From: Alphaproteobacteria bacterium
GTDB taxonomy: Bacteria > Pseudomonadota > Alphaproteobacteria > Micropepsales > Micropepsaceae
Assembly: GCA_019508105.1 (NCBI GenBank)
Contig: JAEKMB010000104.1
Span: 1-11,735, forward strand
Direction: 5' to 3'
Length of the DNA stretch: 11,735 nt
The stretch's first letter is position 1. Each line of letters opens with the position of its first letter. Below the pieces are notes generated by a model, which saw nothing but the letters and a program-made list of their open reading frames with translations, was not told the DNA's origin and did no database searches. Made by a program: the position numbers and the translations under genes. Positions 1-7,414 of the stretch are shown here, piece after piece.

Positions 1-1681
1 CAAGGTGGCGTCGAACAAAGCGGTTCATGTCGCCGGCCTGGCGCCGTCGCAAGCCGAGCTGGCCGACCGGCGCGCCGACATGGGCAGCAACAACTGGGTG
101 GTGAGCGGGCGGCTGACCGAAAGCGGCTTGCCGATGGTGGTGGGCGATCCCCACCGGGTGCAGGAGATTCCCTCCCTGCGCTATTGGGTGCATCTCAACG
201 CGCCGGGTTGGAACGTGATCGGCGCCGGCGAGCCCGCCATTCCCGGCGTGTCTTACGGTCATAACGACGATGGCGGCTGGGCCTACACCATTTACGGCGC
301 CGACACCGAAGACCTTTATGTCTATGACATCAACCCGGCCAATCCGCTGCAATACAAATACGGCAATGGCTGTGAGACCATGAAAGTGGTGCATGAATCG
401 GTTCCGGTAAAAGGCCGGGCAGCCGAAGACGTGGATCTAAAGTTCACCCGCCATGGCCCGGTGCTGTTCGAGGATAAGGTGCATCACAAAGCCTATGCGG
501 CGCGTGCTGCCTGGCTGGAGCCGGGTGGGGCGCCGTACCTCGCCAGCTTGCGGGTGGACCAGGCGCAGAACTGGAGCCAGTTCGACGATGCCATCAGCTA
601 TGCCCGTACCCCGGCGCTCAACATGCTGTGGGGCGATCGGAGCGGCGAAATCGGCTACAATGCGGCCACCATCGCGCCGCGGCGGATGAATTTCAGCGGT
701 TTGGTGCCTGTGCCGGGCGATGGCCGCTATGAATGGAACGGCTTTCTGCCCATCAAGGAGATGCCGCATGTGCTGAACCCGGACAAGGGGTTCTACAACA
801 CCTCCAACGACTATCAGGTGCCGCAGGGTTATGCGCATATGGAGGCCGTCCATTATGTCTGGGCCGATCCCTATCGCGGCCGTGCCGTGGCGGAATCGTT
901 GGGGGGAGCGAAGAAATTCTCGGTCGCCGACATGACCAATCTGCAGAATTACAATCTCTCCATTCCGGCGCGCAGCATCGTGCCCTTGCTGCGCGACATC
1001 CCCATCACCGATCTTGTGGCGCACAAGGCGGCGGCCCGGCTGCTGCATTGGGACTTTGTGCTGGACAAGGATTCTGTCGAGGCCGGCATTTATGAAATGT
1101 TCCAGCGCCACCTGATGGAAAATGTGAAAAACACCATCGTGCCGGCCGCGGCGCGCGGCACACTTACCCCGCCCATGACCCGCATTGTCGCCAGCCTGGC
1201 GGCGCCGGACGGCAGTTTCGGCCCCGATCCCGTGACGGGCCGCAACGCGGTGCTGGTGAAAAGCCTGGAACAGGCCTGCGCCGAGCTGAGTACGCGGCTG
1301 GGGACCGACATGGAGAAATGGGCCCTGGGCGCTTATCACTATGCCCGCATCATTCATCCCATGGCAGCGGCGCTTCGCCCCGATCTTGCGGACAAATTCG
1401 ATGTCGGACATTTTCCGCGCGGCGGCGACGCCTATACCATTACCGCCACCGGCGGCACCGACAATCAGGGCGCGGGCGCCTCTTTCAAGATCGTCTCGGA
1501 TACCTATGACTGGGATGCTTCGGTGGGCCAGAACAATCCGGGCCAGTCGGGCAATGTCAATGGTCCGCATTACCGAGACTTGTATGAGCTATGGGCACGC
1601 GGGAAATATTTCCCGGTTTTCTTCTCGCGCCCGAAAGTGGAATCGGTGGCGGAAAAAACCATTCTGCTGACGCCGCAATGA
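1..1681 (+). CDS. Penicillin acylase family protein (S45 Ntn hydrolase), 5'-truncated by window edge
   Basis: This is a hydrolase of amide-linked acyl groups, as in penicillin G acylases and N-acyl-homoserine-lactone acylases; the family is normally periplasmic. The frame is open to the left edge (codons start at base 2), so the signal peptide and most of the alpha chain lie outside. The precursor is cut autocatalytically before a Ser that becomes the beta-chain N-terminal nucleophile. Here that is GSNNW, with the Ser codon at 86-88, leaving a beta chain of about 531 residues, a normal size. Other family hallmarks are GDPHR just downstream, SYGHND followed by GADTEDLY, TRHGPV, the YNTSND segment where the oxyanion-hole Asn is expected, and a C-terminal HYRDLYELW...YFPVFFSR block. 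The stop overlaps the rhamnosidase start (ATGA), implying one operon. The family call is firm. The substrate (beta-lactam, acyl-homoserine lactone, lipopeptide or other amide) cannot be read from sequence. Confidence 0.93.
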   Translation, partial: KVASNKAVHVAGLAPSQAELADRRADMGSNNWVVSGRLTESGLPMVVGDPHRVQEIPSLRYWVHLNAPGWNVIGAGEPAIPGVSYGHNDDGGWAYTIYGADTEDLYVYDINPANPLQYKYGNGCETMKVVHESVPVKGRAAEDVDLKFTRHGPVLFEDKVHHKAYAARAAWLEPGGAPYLASLRVDQAQNWSQFDDAISYARTPALNMLWGDRSGEIGYNAATIAPRRMNFSGLVPVPGDGRYEWNGFLPIKEMPHVLNPDKGFYNTSNDYQVPQGYAHMEAVHYVWADPYRGRAVAESLGGAKKFSVADMTNLQNYNLSIPARSIVPLLRDIPITDLVAHKAAARLLHWDFVLDKDSVEAGIYEMFQRHLMENVKNTIVPAAARGTLTPPMTRIVASLAAPDGSFGPDPVTGRNAVLVKSLEQACAELSTRLGTDMEKWALGAYHYARIIHPMAAALRPDLADKFDVGHFPRGGDAYTITATGGTDNQGAGASFKIVSDTYDWDASVGQNNPGQSGNVNGPHYRDLYELWARGKYFPVFFSRPKVESVAEKTILLTPQ

Positions 1682-4032
1682 TGCGCTGGGTCATCCTGGC
1701 CGCGCTGCTATATTGCGCGCCGGCGCTGGCCGCGCCGGCTGAGGGATGGATCAGCCATCCTGGCGCGGCCGCGGTGTCAGGGCCCATTGTGCTGCACTTC
1801 CGCCGCGTGCTGGACCTGGCCAAGGTGCCCAAGGCCTTGCCGGTCACGGTGACGGCCGACAATCGCTTCATCCTGTTCGTCAATGGCCGCCACATCGCCA
1901 CCGGGCCGTCCACCGGCACCTTGGCGCATTGGCGCACGGAAAGCATTGACCTGGCGCCGTACCTGAAGCCCGGCCGCAATGTGGTGGCGGCGGCGGTGTG
2001 GGATTTTGTGCGCCGGGCAACCAACGGGCCGCCGCCTGCCGCGGGGGCCCTGCCGCCGCAGATCGCGCCTATCGCCCAGCAGAGTGCCGGGCTCGGCTTT
2101 CGTCTGATGGGCAAAGGCGTCGCAACCGGTGATGGCGGCTGGCGAGTGAAGATCGATGCCGGCCATTCCGCTGCCAATGGCCGCGCCCAGGTGCCGCGCG
2201 GACGTTATTATGTTGCCAGCGCGCCCGAAGTGATCGATGCCGCCAAGGCCGACTGGAACTGGACCGGTGCAGTCGAGGGCAGCGGTTGGGTGGACGCGGT
2301 GCCCGTGCCTGAGGCCGCCAACCGCACCTTGGTTGCTGATCCCCTGCCGCAGCAGAGCTTTGTGCCGGCCGCGCCGGGTGTGGTGGTGAGGAGCGATCTG
2401 GCCGGCGATTTTCCGAAGCACACGCTGACCGTGCCCGCGAACACCCATGCTCACATCCTGCTGCGGCGGGAGGCGATGATTTCCGGCTATCCCGAGCTGA
2501 CCGTGTCGGGCGGCGCAGGTGCGACCATCAAGCTGACTTATTCCGAAGCACTGTATGACACTGAGCTGAAGAAAGCCGACCGAGACCTGGTGGAGGGCCG
2601 CCAGGCCCTGGGCATCTTCGACACTTTTATGCCGGACGGCGCGCGCCGCAGCTTCATGCCGCTCTGGTGGCGGACCTGGCGTTATGCCGAATTGGATATT
2701 CAGACCGGCGCGGCGCCGCTGATCCTGGAATCCCTGCACGTCCATGAGAGCGGTTATCCCTTCCAGCAAGTGGCGCGCTTCATCAGCAATGACGCGCAGC
2801 TCAATAAGATCTGGCAGGTGGGCTGGCGCACCGCCCTGATCGACGCCCATGAAACTTATATGGACAGCGCCTATTGGGAACAGTTGCAATATACAGGCGA
2901 CACGCGGCTACAGATGCTGATCTCTTATGCGGTGACGGGCGATCCGCGCCTGGCGCGACAGGCAATCGAGGCCTTTGCCGAGTCCAACACCGAGGGCGGC
3001 CTGGAGCAGGGCGCCTATCCCAGCCGCAGCAACAATGTTATTGCCACTTTCTCCCTGGCCTGGGTGGGGATGCTCAGCGACTGGTCGATGGAACAGCCCG
3101 ACACGTCATTGATTGTGCGCAACCTGCCGCGCATGCGCACCATCCTGAAATGGTTCAAGCCGTGGCGCACCGCCAACGGGCTGTTGGGCAAAAACCCGCA
3201 ATGGAATTTCATCGACTGGGCCGGCCCCAAGGGCAACAACCGCGACACCTTCCCCGCCTATGGCGCCGATGGCGGCAGTTGCCTGATGACCGTGTCCTGG
3301 CTGGGCGCGTTGCGCCAGGGTGCGGCGCTGGAGGCGGCCTATGGCGACAGGGGTGAGGCGACGGCGGACACCGCCCGCGCCGATGAAGCACGCGCCGCGA
3401 TTCGCGCCCATTGCTGGGACAAAGCCCGCGGTTTGTTCGCCGACACTTCGGATCTTAAGCCCCTCAGCCAGCACATGAACATTTTGGCTGTGCTGTATGA
3501 TGTTGCCACGCCGGAAGAGGCGACCGCGATTCTGGATCGCATCACGGTACCCGGTCACGGCATCGACGCGCCGGATGACCTTTATACTGCCACCTATTAT
3601 TTCGCCTGGTACCTGGTACGGGCCTTTGAACATGCGGGCCACGCCGACCGCTATCCCGCCTTGCTGCAGACCTGGCGCGATCTCCTGGCGCTGCATTACA
3701 CCACCTGGCCGGAGTCGCGCGGCGAAACCCGCTCCGACACCCATGCCTGGAGCGCCCATCCCACCGCCGACCTGTTGGGTCTGGTAGCCGGTATCCGCCC
3801 CGCCGCGCCCGGCTATGCCCGGCTGCGGGTCGCGCCGAACCTGGGTGATCTCACCTCATTGGATGCGGCAGCGGCGACGCCGAAAGGCAAAGTCTCTGTT
3901 CACTATACCATCAAGGGCGAAAGCCTGACGGCGGAGATCGATCGTCCTCCCGCGCTGCCGGGAGAATTTGTCTGGAAGGGACAATCCCATCTCCTGACCA
4001 GCACGCATATCCGCTTTGTACTGCCGCGCTAG
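1678..4032 (+). CDS. Exported alpha-L-rhamnosidase-like glycoside hydrolase (GH78 type)
   Basis: Predicted 784-residue enzyme that releases terminal alpha-L-rhamnose from glycosides or polysaccharides. The start is ATG 1678, which overlaps the upstream stop as ATGA (ATG 1681 is equally possible). It puts a signal peptide at the very N-terminus: MMRWVILAALLYCAPALA, with cleavage near residue 18, so the enzyme is periplasmic or secreted. A start at 1591 would bury the signal. The order fits GH78: beta-sandwich domains (about 25-340, with a lectin-like NRFILFVNGRHIATGP segment), an (alpha/alpha)6 barrel from about 370, and a C-terminal beta domain. The acidic motif D396-SAYWE401-QLQYTGD408 matches the family's D...E...GD signature, whose Glu is the general acid. 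E679 in TTWPE is a candidate general base, and the SDTHAWSAHP block (H689) is typical. No strong Shine-Dalgarno precedes it, consistent with coupling to the acylase gene. The exact linkage and aglycone are unknown. Confidence 0.88.
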   Translation: MMRWVILAALLYCAPALAAPAEGWISHPGAAAVSGPIVLHFRRVLDLAKVPKALPVTVTADNRFILFVNGRHIATGPSTGTLAHWRTESIDLAPYLKPGRNVVAAAVWDFVRRATNGPPPAAGALPPQIAPIAQQSAGLGFRLMGKGVATGDGGWRVKIDAGHSAANGRAQVPRGRYYVASAPEVIDAAKADWNWTGAVEGSGWVDAVPVPEAANRTLVADPLPQQSFVPAAPGVVVRSDLAGDFPKHTLTVPANTHAHILLRREAMISGYPELTVSGGAGATIKLTYSEALYDTELKKADRDLVEGRQALGIFDTFMPDGARRSFMPLWWRTWRYAELDIQTGAAPLILESLHVHESGYPFQQVARFISNDAQLNKIWQVGWRTALIDAHETYMDSAYWEQLQYTGDTRLQMLISYAVTGDPRLARQAIEAFAESNTEGGLEQGAYPSRSNNVIATFSLAWVGMLSDWSMEQPDTSLIVRNLPRMRTILKWFKPWRTANGLLGKNPQWNFIDWAGPKGNNRDTFPAYGADGGSCLMTVSWLGALRQGAALEAAYGDRGEATADTARADEARAAIRAHCWDKARGLFADTSDLKPLSQHMNILAVLYDVATPEEATAILDRITVPGHGIDAPDDLYTATYYFAWYLVRAFEHAGHADRYPALLQTWRDLLALHYTTWPESRGETRSDTHAWSAHPTADLLGLVAGIRPAAPGYARLRVAPNLGDLTSLDAAAATPKGKVSVHYTIKGESLTAEIDRPPALPGEFVWKGQSHLLTSTHIRFVLPR

Positions 4033-4042
4033 CGACTGGTAT

Positions 4043-4070
4043 GACCGGATTGTTCTGTTCAGCCCCGGTC
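4043..4070. repeat. Weak inverted repeat in the rhamnosidase-matB gap
   Basis: The 83-base gap (4033-4115) holds GACCGG (4043-4048) and its exact complement CCGGTC (4065-4070), separated by 16 bases. It could be a small operator or hairpin. It has no T-tract, so it is a poor terminator candidate, and the matB block may be co-transcribed with the genes upstream. I see no clear sigma-70 promoter in the gap. Confidence 0.25.
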
Positions 4071-4115
4071 TGTAGCATTGGAGAAACGCTGGAGTAGCCG
4101 CCCATCACAGGCAAC

Positions 4116-5618
4116 ATGACAGACAATCTGTTCACCCGCTTTTCGTCTCCCGCCTTGCACCGCAACAGGGTTTTCCTGGCGCCGCCGGGACGGGCACCTG
4201 TCACATTCGCGCAGGCTTTCGATCAAGCCGGCCGCTTTGCCCATGTGCTGACGGCGCATGGCGCCAAAAAGGGTGACCGCGTGGCGGTGCAGGTGGAGAA
4301 AAGCGCGGAAAATATTTTCCTCTATTTGGCCTGCCTGCGGGCGGGCCTGGTCTATCTGCCGCTCAACACCGGCTATACCGCCAGCGAGCTCAGCTATTTC
4401 ATCGGCGATGCCGAGCCGGCTATCTTTGTCTGTGCCCCGCGCGATTGGAATATGCTGAACGGGATTTTCCAGGGCACCGTGCTGACCCTGGGCGATGACG
4501 GGGCGAGTGGCAGCCTGTTGGCCGAAGCCGCGGGCCAGTCGCCGGATTTTGCCGATGCGGTGCTGGGCGAGGATGACCTGGCCAGCATACTTTATACCTC
4601 CGGCACCACCGGGGTTTCCAAAGGCGCCATGCTGACTCACGGCAATCTGTGGTCCAATGCCGACGTGCTGCGCCAGGCCTGGCGTTTTACCCATGACGAT
4701 GTGCTGCTGCACGCCCTGCCGATCTTCCATATCCACGGCCTGTTTGTGGCCACCAACATCTGCCTGGCGGCGCGGGCCTCCATCATCCTGCTGCCCAAAT
4801 TCGACATCGAGGAAATCTTCCGCAGCCTGCCTGCCGCCACGGTCATGATGGGAGTGCCGACCTTCTATGTGCGGCTGCTGCAGGATCCGCGGCTGAACCA
4901 CGAGAGGGCGGGGCATATGCGATTGTTTGTGTCCGGCTCCGCACCGCTTCTGGCGGAAACCCACCGGGAATGGTCCGCCCGCACCGGCCAGGCGATTCTG
5001 GAACGCTATGGCATGACCGAAACCAACATGAACACCTCCAATCCCTATGACGGCGCGCGCAAACCCGGTTCGGTGGGCTTGCCGCTGCCGGGCACGAGCT
5101 TGCGTATCGCCGATGACGAGGGCAAACCGCTACCGCAGGGCGAAATCGGCATGATCGAGGTCAAGGGGCCCAATGTCTTTGCCGGCTATTGGCGCATGCC
5201 GGAAAAGACCGCTGCGGAATTTCGCGCCGATGGCTTCTTCATCACCGGCGATCTGGGGATGATCGACGAGGACGGGTATGTTCATATTGTGGGCCGGGCC
5301 AAGGACTTGATCATCAGCGGCGGCTTCAATGTCTATCCCAAGGAGATCGAAAGCCTGATCGACGAGCTGCCAGGGGTCACCGAAAGCGCGGTAATCGGTT
5401 TGCCGCACAAGGATTTCGGCGAAGGCGTCACCGCCGTAGTGGTGCTGAACAAGGACGCGGCGCTCACCCAGGCCGACATCCAGTCGGCGCTCAAGGATCG
5501 GCTGGCCAAATTCAAGCAGCCCAAGGCGGTGCTGTTCACCGATCAGTTCCCACGCAATGCTCTGGGCAAGGTGCAGAAGAACCTGCTGCGCCAGACCTAT
5601 AAGGACCTTTACGCCTGA
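4116..5618 (+). CDS. matB: Malonyl-CoA synthetase MatB (acyl-adenylate-forming enzyme)
   Basis: Cytoplasmic 500-residue ligase: malonate + CoA + ATP to malonyl-CoA + AMP + PPi. From memory it matches the Rhizobium MatB along its whole length, including RVAVQVEKSAE, YLPLNT-YT, AILERYGMTETNMNTSNPY and YWRMPEKTAAEF. Adenylate-forming motifs are complete: P-loop YTSGTTGVSKG (160-170), HALPIFHIHGLF (199-210), ERYGMTE (296-302), GDLG with D379, GRAKD (393-397), and the C-terminal catalytic lysine K485 in PRNALGK. The ATG start agrees with the family N-terminus; the ribosome site is weak (AGG about 4 bases upstream). The enzyme normally serves malonate use or supplies extender units. The decarboxylase (matA) and carrier (matC) usual in Rhizobium are not seen nearby. 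One pocket position differs: I206, where the Rhizobium enzyme, as I recall it, has Thr. A methylmalonate or other substituted-malonate preference is therefore possible. Confidence 0.93.
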   Translation: MTDNLFTRFSSPALHRNRVFLAPPGRAPVTFAQAFDQAGRFAHVLTAHGAKKGDRVAVQVEKSAENIFLYLACLRAGLVYLPLNTGYTASELSYFIGDAEPAIFVCAPRDWNMLNGIFQGTVLTLGDDGASGSLLAEAAGQSPDFADAVLGEDDLASILYTSGTTGVSKGAMLTHGNLWSNADVLRQAWRFTHDDVLLHALPIFHIHGLFVATNICLAARASIILLPKFDIEEIFRSLPAATVMMGVPTFYVRLLQDPRLNHERAGHMRLFVSGSAPLLAETHREWSARTGQAILERYGMTETNMNTSNPYDGARKPGSVGLPLPGTSLRIADDEGKPLPQGEIGMIEVKGPNVFAGYWRMPEKTAAEFRADGFFITGDLGMIDEDGYVHIVGRAKDLIISGGFNVYPKEIESLIDELPGVTESAVIGLPHKDFGEGVTAVVVLNKDAALTQADIQSALKDRLAKFKQPKAVLFTDQFPRNALGKVQKNLLRQTYKDLYA

Positions 5619-6397
5619 TGAACCGGATGCGCGCCGCTTGTGAACTTCTGTACCGCCATTGGGCGGACGGCACCCAGCTGGAAAGCCTGCCGCCGGCGCT
5701 GCGCCCCTCAACCCGCGCGGAGGGCTATCAGGTACAGGCGCATCTGGAGTCTTTTACCCAAGCCCCACTTTATGGCTGGAAAATTGCCGCCACCAGTCTC
5801 AATGGCCAGCGCCATATTGGTGTAGACGGTCCGCTGGCGGGCCGCATCCTGGCGGAGCGCGTCATTGCCGATGGCGGCGACTTCGTGCTGGGCTCCAGCC
5901 TGATGCGGGTGGCGGAGCTCGAGTTTGCTTTCCGCATGGCCGTCGATCTGCCGCCACGCGCCGCTGACTATACGCAAGACGAAGTGCTGGTCGCTGTCGC
6001 TACCCTGCATCCGGCCATCGAGCTGCCGGACTCGCGCTTCGCGCATTTCGAGACCGCGGGGCTGGCGCAACTGGTCGCCGACAATGCCTGTGCCCATCAC
6101 TTCGTTTTGGGGCCGGCGACGGATGCCGACTGGCGCGCCCTGGACCTGGCAGCGCATCCGGGCAAAGCGTTCCGGGGTGGTGCGCTGGCGGAAGAGGGCC
6201 TGGGCGCCGATGTGCTGGGCGATCCGCGCATTGCCCTGACCTGGCTGGCCAATGAGTTGTCGCGCCATGGCATGATTTTGAAGGCGGGGCAGGTGGTCAC
6301 CACCGGGACCTGCGTCAAGCCGCTGGCCATCGCGGTGGGCGACCTTATCGAAGGCGATCTGGGCGCACTCGGCCGGGTGTCGGTGCGGATGGTCTAA
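5618..6397 (+). CDS. 2-keto-4-pentenoate hydratase / fumarylacetoacetate hydrolase family protein
   Basis: Cytoplasmic metal-dependent enzyme of 259 residues. The family includes MhpD-type hydratases and 2-oxo acid decarboxylases of aromatic meta-cleavage pathways, as well as C-C hydrolases acting on diketo acids. It carries GWKIAATS (53-60), the metal-binding pair E100-L-E102 in AELEFAF, a third acidic ligand E135 in HPAIELPDSR, and a C-terminal GQVVTTGTCVKPL block. The length is normal for hydratase-type members (about 260). It starts with an ATG overlapping the matB stop (TGATG); AAGGA at 5601-5605 may be its ribosome site. This implies translational coupling to matB, so the two may act in one route. 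The 3' end overlaps the convergent IclR gene by 53 bases. The substrate is not determinable. Given the rhamnosidase nearby, a diketo-deoxy-sugar-acid hydrolase role is conceivable, but the sequence looks more like the hydratase branch. Confidence 0.88.
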   Translation: MNRMRAACELLYRHWADGTQLESLPPALRPSTRAEGYQVQAHLESFTQAPLYGWKIAATSLNGQRHIGVDGPLAGRILAERVIADGGDFVLGSSLMRVAELEFAFRMAVDLPPRAADYTQDEVLVAVATLHPAIELPDSRFAHFETAGLAQLVADNACAHHFVLGPATDADWRALDLAAHPGKAFRGGALAEEGLGADVLGDPRIALTWLANELSRHGMILKAGQVVTTGTCVKPLAIAVGDLIEGDLGALGRVSVRMV

Positions 6398-7202
6398 CGG
6401 TGTATTCGACGGCAACGGGCCGGCGATAAGGTAGCGGCTGAGAGGCGGGATACAGCTTTTGCCGCAAGACGGCGGCCGACTCATACAAGGCATCGCGTAT
6501 CTCCAACTGCCGTGGCGCCGTCATGCGCGCCGCATCATCGGTGGCCGACAGGGCGGCCACGGCGCGTCCTTCCCGATCCAGCACCGGCGCGGCGATACAG
6601 CGCATGTTGGCCTGATGCTCGCGGTCATCCAGGGCATAGCCATGCTCGCGCACCCTTTTCAATTCCGCGCGCAGGCCGGACTTGGTGGTGATGGTATGAG
6701 GCGTCAGTGCGATCAGCTCGCCGTCCATCACAAAACTGTCCACTTCCTGTTCGGGCAACGCAGCCAGCAGCACCTTGCCCAGTCCCGAACAATAGGCTTC
6801 CAGCTGGGCGCCGACCCGGGTGTGGACGGGGAAAGCGCCCGGCACGGAAACCTTGGCGACATAGGTCACCATCCCCTGTTCCAGCACACCCAGATGAACC
6901 GTGAGGTGCAGGCGTTTCGCCAGCTCGCTCATCAAACTCTGTCCGGCATCGCGCAGGAGATCGTTGATGGTGACATTGTGCGACAGCGACAGCAGCAGGC
7001 CCGGCCGGTGGCGGCCGCGCGGACCGCGCACCAGCGCGCCGATGTCTTGCAAGGTCTGGATCAGGCGATAACCGGACGCCTCGGGGAGGTTGGCGCGACG
7101 GCTGAGCTCGGAACTCGTCACCCATTCGGCGGGATCCTGAAAGGCCTTCAGGATGGCGAAAGCCTTCATCACCGAATAATTCTTTGGTGTCGCCACGACC
7201 AT
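6345..7202 (-). CDS. IclR-family transcriptional regulator
   Basis: DNA-binding regulator of 285 residues from ATG 7202. The N-terminal winged helix-turn-helix (about residues 10-65) includes VTSSELSRRANLPEASGYRL and TLQDIGAL. The effector domain has the family blocks LTVHLGVLEQGMVTYVAKV, a VGAQLEAYCSGLGKVLLAALP block, EHGYALDDREH, and CIAAPVLDREGRAVAALSAT. A GTG at 7223 would add seven residues, but it lies inside a perfect 8-bp palindrome and lacks a well-placed ribosome site, so ATG 7202 is preferred (a G-run lies just upstream). The C-terminus carries an extra Pro/Arg-rich tail of about 30 residues (after LRQKLYPAS) that reads antisense through the end of the hydratase gene. It diverges from the PQQ dehydrogenase gene and converges with matB-hydratase. 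IclR proteins often bind small carboxylic acids or aromatics and control adjacent genes; here the targets could be either neighbour block. Confidence 0.93.
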   Translation of the reverse strand: MVVATPKNYSVMKAFAILKAFQDPAEWVTSSELSRRANLPEASGYRLIQTLQDIGALVRGPRGRHRPGLLLSLSHNVTINDLLRDAGQSLMSELAKRLHLTVHLGVLEQGMVTYVAKVSVPGAFPVHTRVGAQLEAYCSGLGKVLLAALPEQEVDSFVMDGELIALTPHTITTKSGLRAELKRVREHGYALDDREHQANMRCIAAPVLDREGRAVAALSATDDAARMTAPRQLEIRDALYESAAVLRQKLYPASQPLPYRRPVAVEYTVRPSAPTPGRVRPDRLR

Positions 7203-7216
7203 TGCCCCCGATTGGC

Positions 7217-7237
7217 GCGTCACACCGAATGTGACGC
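7217..7237. promoter_or_regulatory. Perfect 8-bp inverted repeat, candidate IclR operator
   Basis: GCGTCACA (7217-7224), five bases (CCGAA), then TGTGACGC (7230-7237) form a perfect dyad. It ends 15 bases upstream of the regulator's ATG on the minus strand, where bound protein would block its own gene. The half-site order (TCACA...TGTGA) is opposite to the CRP consensus (TGTGA...TCACA), so it is not a CRP site. Autoregulation is inference from position. Confidence 0.55.
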
Positions 7238-7316
7238 ACCGCCCGCGTTTTCCTCTTTGCCGCTTGCCGCGGTCTTGGCCACGGGCGATGCCGGCAAATG
7301 ATTGTCTGTCTCAGGG

Positions 7317-7322
7317 TATAAC
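7317..7322 (+). promoter_or_regulatory. Possible -10 element for the PQQ dehydrogenase gene
   Basis: TATAAC lies 92 bases upstream of the ATG at 7415 and is the best -10-like hexamer on the plus strand of the divergent region. No good -35 box is found at 16-18 bases upstream; TTGTCT at 7302 is too close. If it is used, transcription would start at or just before the second dyad (7330-7342). Confidence 0.2.
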
Positions 7323-7329
7323 CAAAAGA

Positions 7330-7342
7330 TGACGTCTCGTCA
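7330..7342. promoter_or_regulatory. Second dyad with the same half-sites (TGACG-N3-CGTCA)
   Basis: TGACG (7330-7334) and CGTCA (7338-7342) flank TCT. These are the same half-sites as in the dyad at 7217-7237 but in the reverse order. It lies just downstream of a possible -10 (TATAAC) and 72 bases before the dehydrogenase ATG. This is a plausible second binding site for the divergent IclR regulator, controlling the plus-strand gene. Confidence 0.35.
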
Positions 7343-7357
7343 CCTCTCAAAGAGTGA
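7340..7357 (+). repeat. Small imperfect hairpin in the presumed 5' leader
   Basis: TCA-C-CTCT-CAA-AGAG-TGA folds as a seven-pair stem with one bulged C and a three-base loop. It shares its TCA with the preceding dyad (7330-7342), so it is either an overlapping protein site or a weak leader structure. No T-run follows, so it is not a terminator. Confidence 0.25.
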
Positions 7358-7402
7358 GATTTTGCCTTTGCTCTGCCCGGTCACTGCCGGTACGCAAAGA
7401 GA

Positions 7403-7412
7403 AAGGGTGGGG
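7403..7412 (+). promoter_or_regulatory. Ribosome binding site of the first PQQ dehydrogenase gene
   Basis: The purine-rich AAAGGGTGGG begins about 12 bases and ends 2-3 bases before ATG 7415. It contains a good Shine-Dalgarno core and supports that start, which is followed directly by a signal peptide. Confidence 0.55.
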
Positions 7413-7414
7413 AC

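Noticed and set aside
437..1570. Long open frame antisense to the acylase gene
   Set aside because: It has no recognisable domain and is low-complexity in composition (many Arg, His, Gly and Gln). It is a typical GC-rich shadow of the clearly coding plus strand. The same applies to long antisense frames at 1777-2889, 3106-3759, 4059-4964, 5708-6493, 9170-10075 and 10097-11155.
1591..1677. Upstream ATG extending the rhamnosidase by 29 residues
   Set aside because: It would bury the signal peptide and overlap the acylase by about 90 bases; ATG 1678 gives an ATGA overlap and an N-terminal signal.
4043..4070. Rho-independent terminator between the rhamnosidase gene and matB
   Set aside because: Only a six-pair stem with a 16-base loop and no T-tract.
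7217..7237. CRP/FNR-type binding site reading of the TCACA/TGTGA dyad
   Set aside because: The half-sites are in the opposite order to the CRP consensus and the spacer is five, so a different regulator is more likely.
6459..7301. Long plus-strand open frame opposite the IclR gene
   Set aside because: The minus strand encodes a complete IclR protein; the plus frame has no family blocks and begins without a plausible ribosome site.
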